Assembly: GCA_002083615.1 (NCBI GenBank)
Contig: MSXO01000002.1
Coordinates: 189,086-253,085, forward strand
Direction: 5' to 3'
Origin: Proteobacteria bacterium ST_bin11
GTDB lineage: Bacteria; Pseudomonadota; Gammaproteobacteria; Methylococcales; Methylomonadaceae
DNA: 64,000 nucleotides
Below the pieces are notes generated by a model. The model saw nothing but the letters and a program-made list of their open reading frames with translations, did no database searches and was not told where the DNA came from. A program made the position numbers and the translations under genes. This document shows positions 63,317-64,000 of this stretch, in pieces. The number at the start of each line of letters is the position of its first letter. Within the stretch, counting starts at the first letter, position 1.

Positions 63317-64000
63317 CTGGGTTTTATCGATAAACGTATAAAAGGTTTAAGTATGGCGCGTACTCGGGTTTTTAGCCCTATCACCGTTTTTTCGCTTTCG
63401 CTAAATCAATCGACTGGATTTCCGTATATGCCGGGATGGCGATATTTTTAAAGGGCCGGTTTTTCCAACTTGTCAGAAAAACTTGGACAGGCTCTGCCGA
63501 ACTTGGCATGAAACGGAGCCGTTTATCCGGCTTTTATCTGATAACGATGGGTCTCCTTGTCGGAACACACCATTCCGCTATCGAGACTTTCATGTCGAGT
63601 AGTCATTTGCCTACATAAAAGTAACTTAAAACCGGGATTTTTCAACCGGGCTGAAAAATTAGCTATCGCAGATGGCTGTTGCGCTGTCTGTAAAACGGAA
63701 GACCTCAAGGGTTAATGGACCCGAGTTTTCAAGCGTAAGCTCGGGTTGAAATCGGTTTGTTTGCAGTGGTCGAGTATCCTTGCGGTCAACAGAATGGTGG
63801 TTTAGGCTGGAAAACTCAGGCGAGGGGCAAGGAATGTGCGGCAAATTTGGCGTTAACTCAGCGCCACTGAGAGGGGCCTGTCGTAAGGTGCTGTTCAAAG
63901 CTAGGCTTGATCTGATCTCAGAGCATATTTACTAATAATGGGGAGGGGATGTTTGATCTGGGTTACAAAAAAGGTTTAGTAAAGTGGACCCCGAAATCCG
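63317..64000. other. 684-bp non-coding right edge
   Basis: The region upstream of the cyclase shows no convincing gene on either strand. A hairpin (ACCCGAG 63719-63725 with CTCGGGT 63740-63746) could be a terminator or regulatory element, but no riboswitch consensus fits. The last bases (GTGGACCCCGAAATCCG) resemble the inverted-repeat end of some IS3-group elements, so an insertion sequence may begin at the window edge. Confidence 0.4.

Noticed and set aside
63620..63900. Cyclic-di-GMP riboswitch upstream of the diguanylate cyclase
   Set aside because: I compared both strands with the GEMM-I consensus. The conserved CGCAAAGC and GGTAGCGGGGTTACC-like parts are absent.

Overview
The window looks like chromosomal DNA of a free-living gammaproteobacterium. 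It has mid-range base composition, tight operons with ATGA stop/start overlaps, a complete MSHA pilus locus, a type II secretion locus, SecA with a C-terminal zinc motif, TrmL, YchJ and Blc. The mix would fit an aquatic or soil member such as a Methylococcales methanotroph, but no diagnostic metabolic gene is present, so that placement is inference. I see no rRNA, tRNA, CRISPR array, prophage or complete insertion sequence.

Layout. (1) 1-10914, minus strand: type II secretion genes gspE, then a 1218-residue autotransporter, then gspF-G-H-I-J-K-L, with gspL running off the left edge. (2) 11170-26288: a probable light-response locus. A MerR-type regulator with a cobalamin-binding domain (CarH/LitR class, all photochemical residues present) is divergent from a sigma-70 factor. 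The sigma gene leads hflK-hflC-ftsH, which end at a clear terminator. Beyond that, ten closely packed minus-strand genes encode a START-like protein, a short LOV photoreceptor, a sterol-desaturase-like enzyme, MsrP/MsrQ, an SDR39U1 epimerase, a membrane protein, DNA photolyase, the lipocalin Blc and a DUF523-DUF1722 protein. (3) 26289-33199: small independent units, namely a DUF4239 membrane protein, a START-like protein, a VF530/RRM pair, a DUF2750 protein, copA-copB copper resistance, and an AT-rich RlmN-like radical SAM methylase with an 18-bp perfect hairpin in its first codons. (4) 33434-49038: MSHA type IV pilus locus. mshI-I2-J-K-L-M-N-E-G and mshA-C-D-O-P are on the minus strand, but the mshQ-like adhesin lies inverted between the two blocks. 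(5) 49292-54036: chromate transporter, two unknown proteins, and a nitrilase/acetyltransferase pair. (6) 54477-63316: housekeeping genes secA, glycogen phosphorylase, trmL, ychJ, a dicarboxylate/amino-acid symporter and a diguanylate cyclase.

How the genes fit together. The most interesting block is region 2. The regulator is expected to sense light through adenosylcobalamin. The neighbouring genes deal with what light damages: DNA (photolyase), membrane lipids (desaturase-like enzyme, lipocalin), oxidised envelope methionines (MsrPQ) and damaged membrane proteins (FtsH with its HflKC regulator). A second, flavin-based photoreceptor (LOV) lies in the same operon. Placing hflK-hflC-ftsH behind a sigma factor next to a B12 photoreceptor is not the usual arrangement, where ftsH sits with rrmJ/folP and hflKC with hfq. 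It suggests a dedicated, light-controlled membrane-protein quality-control module.
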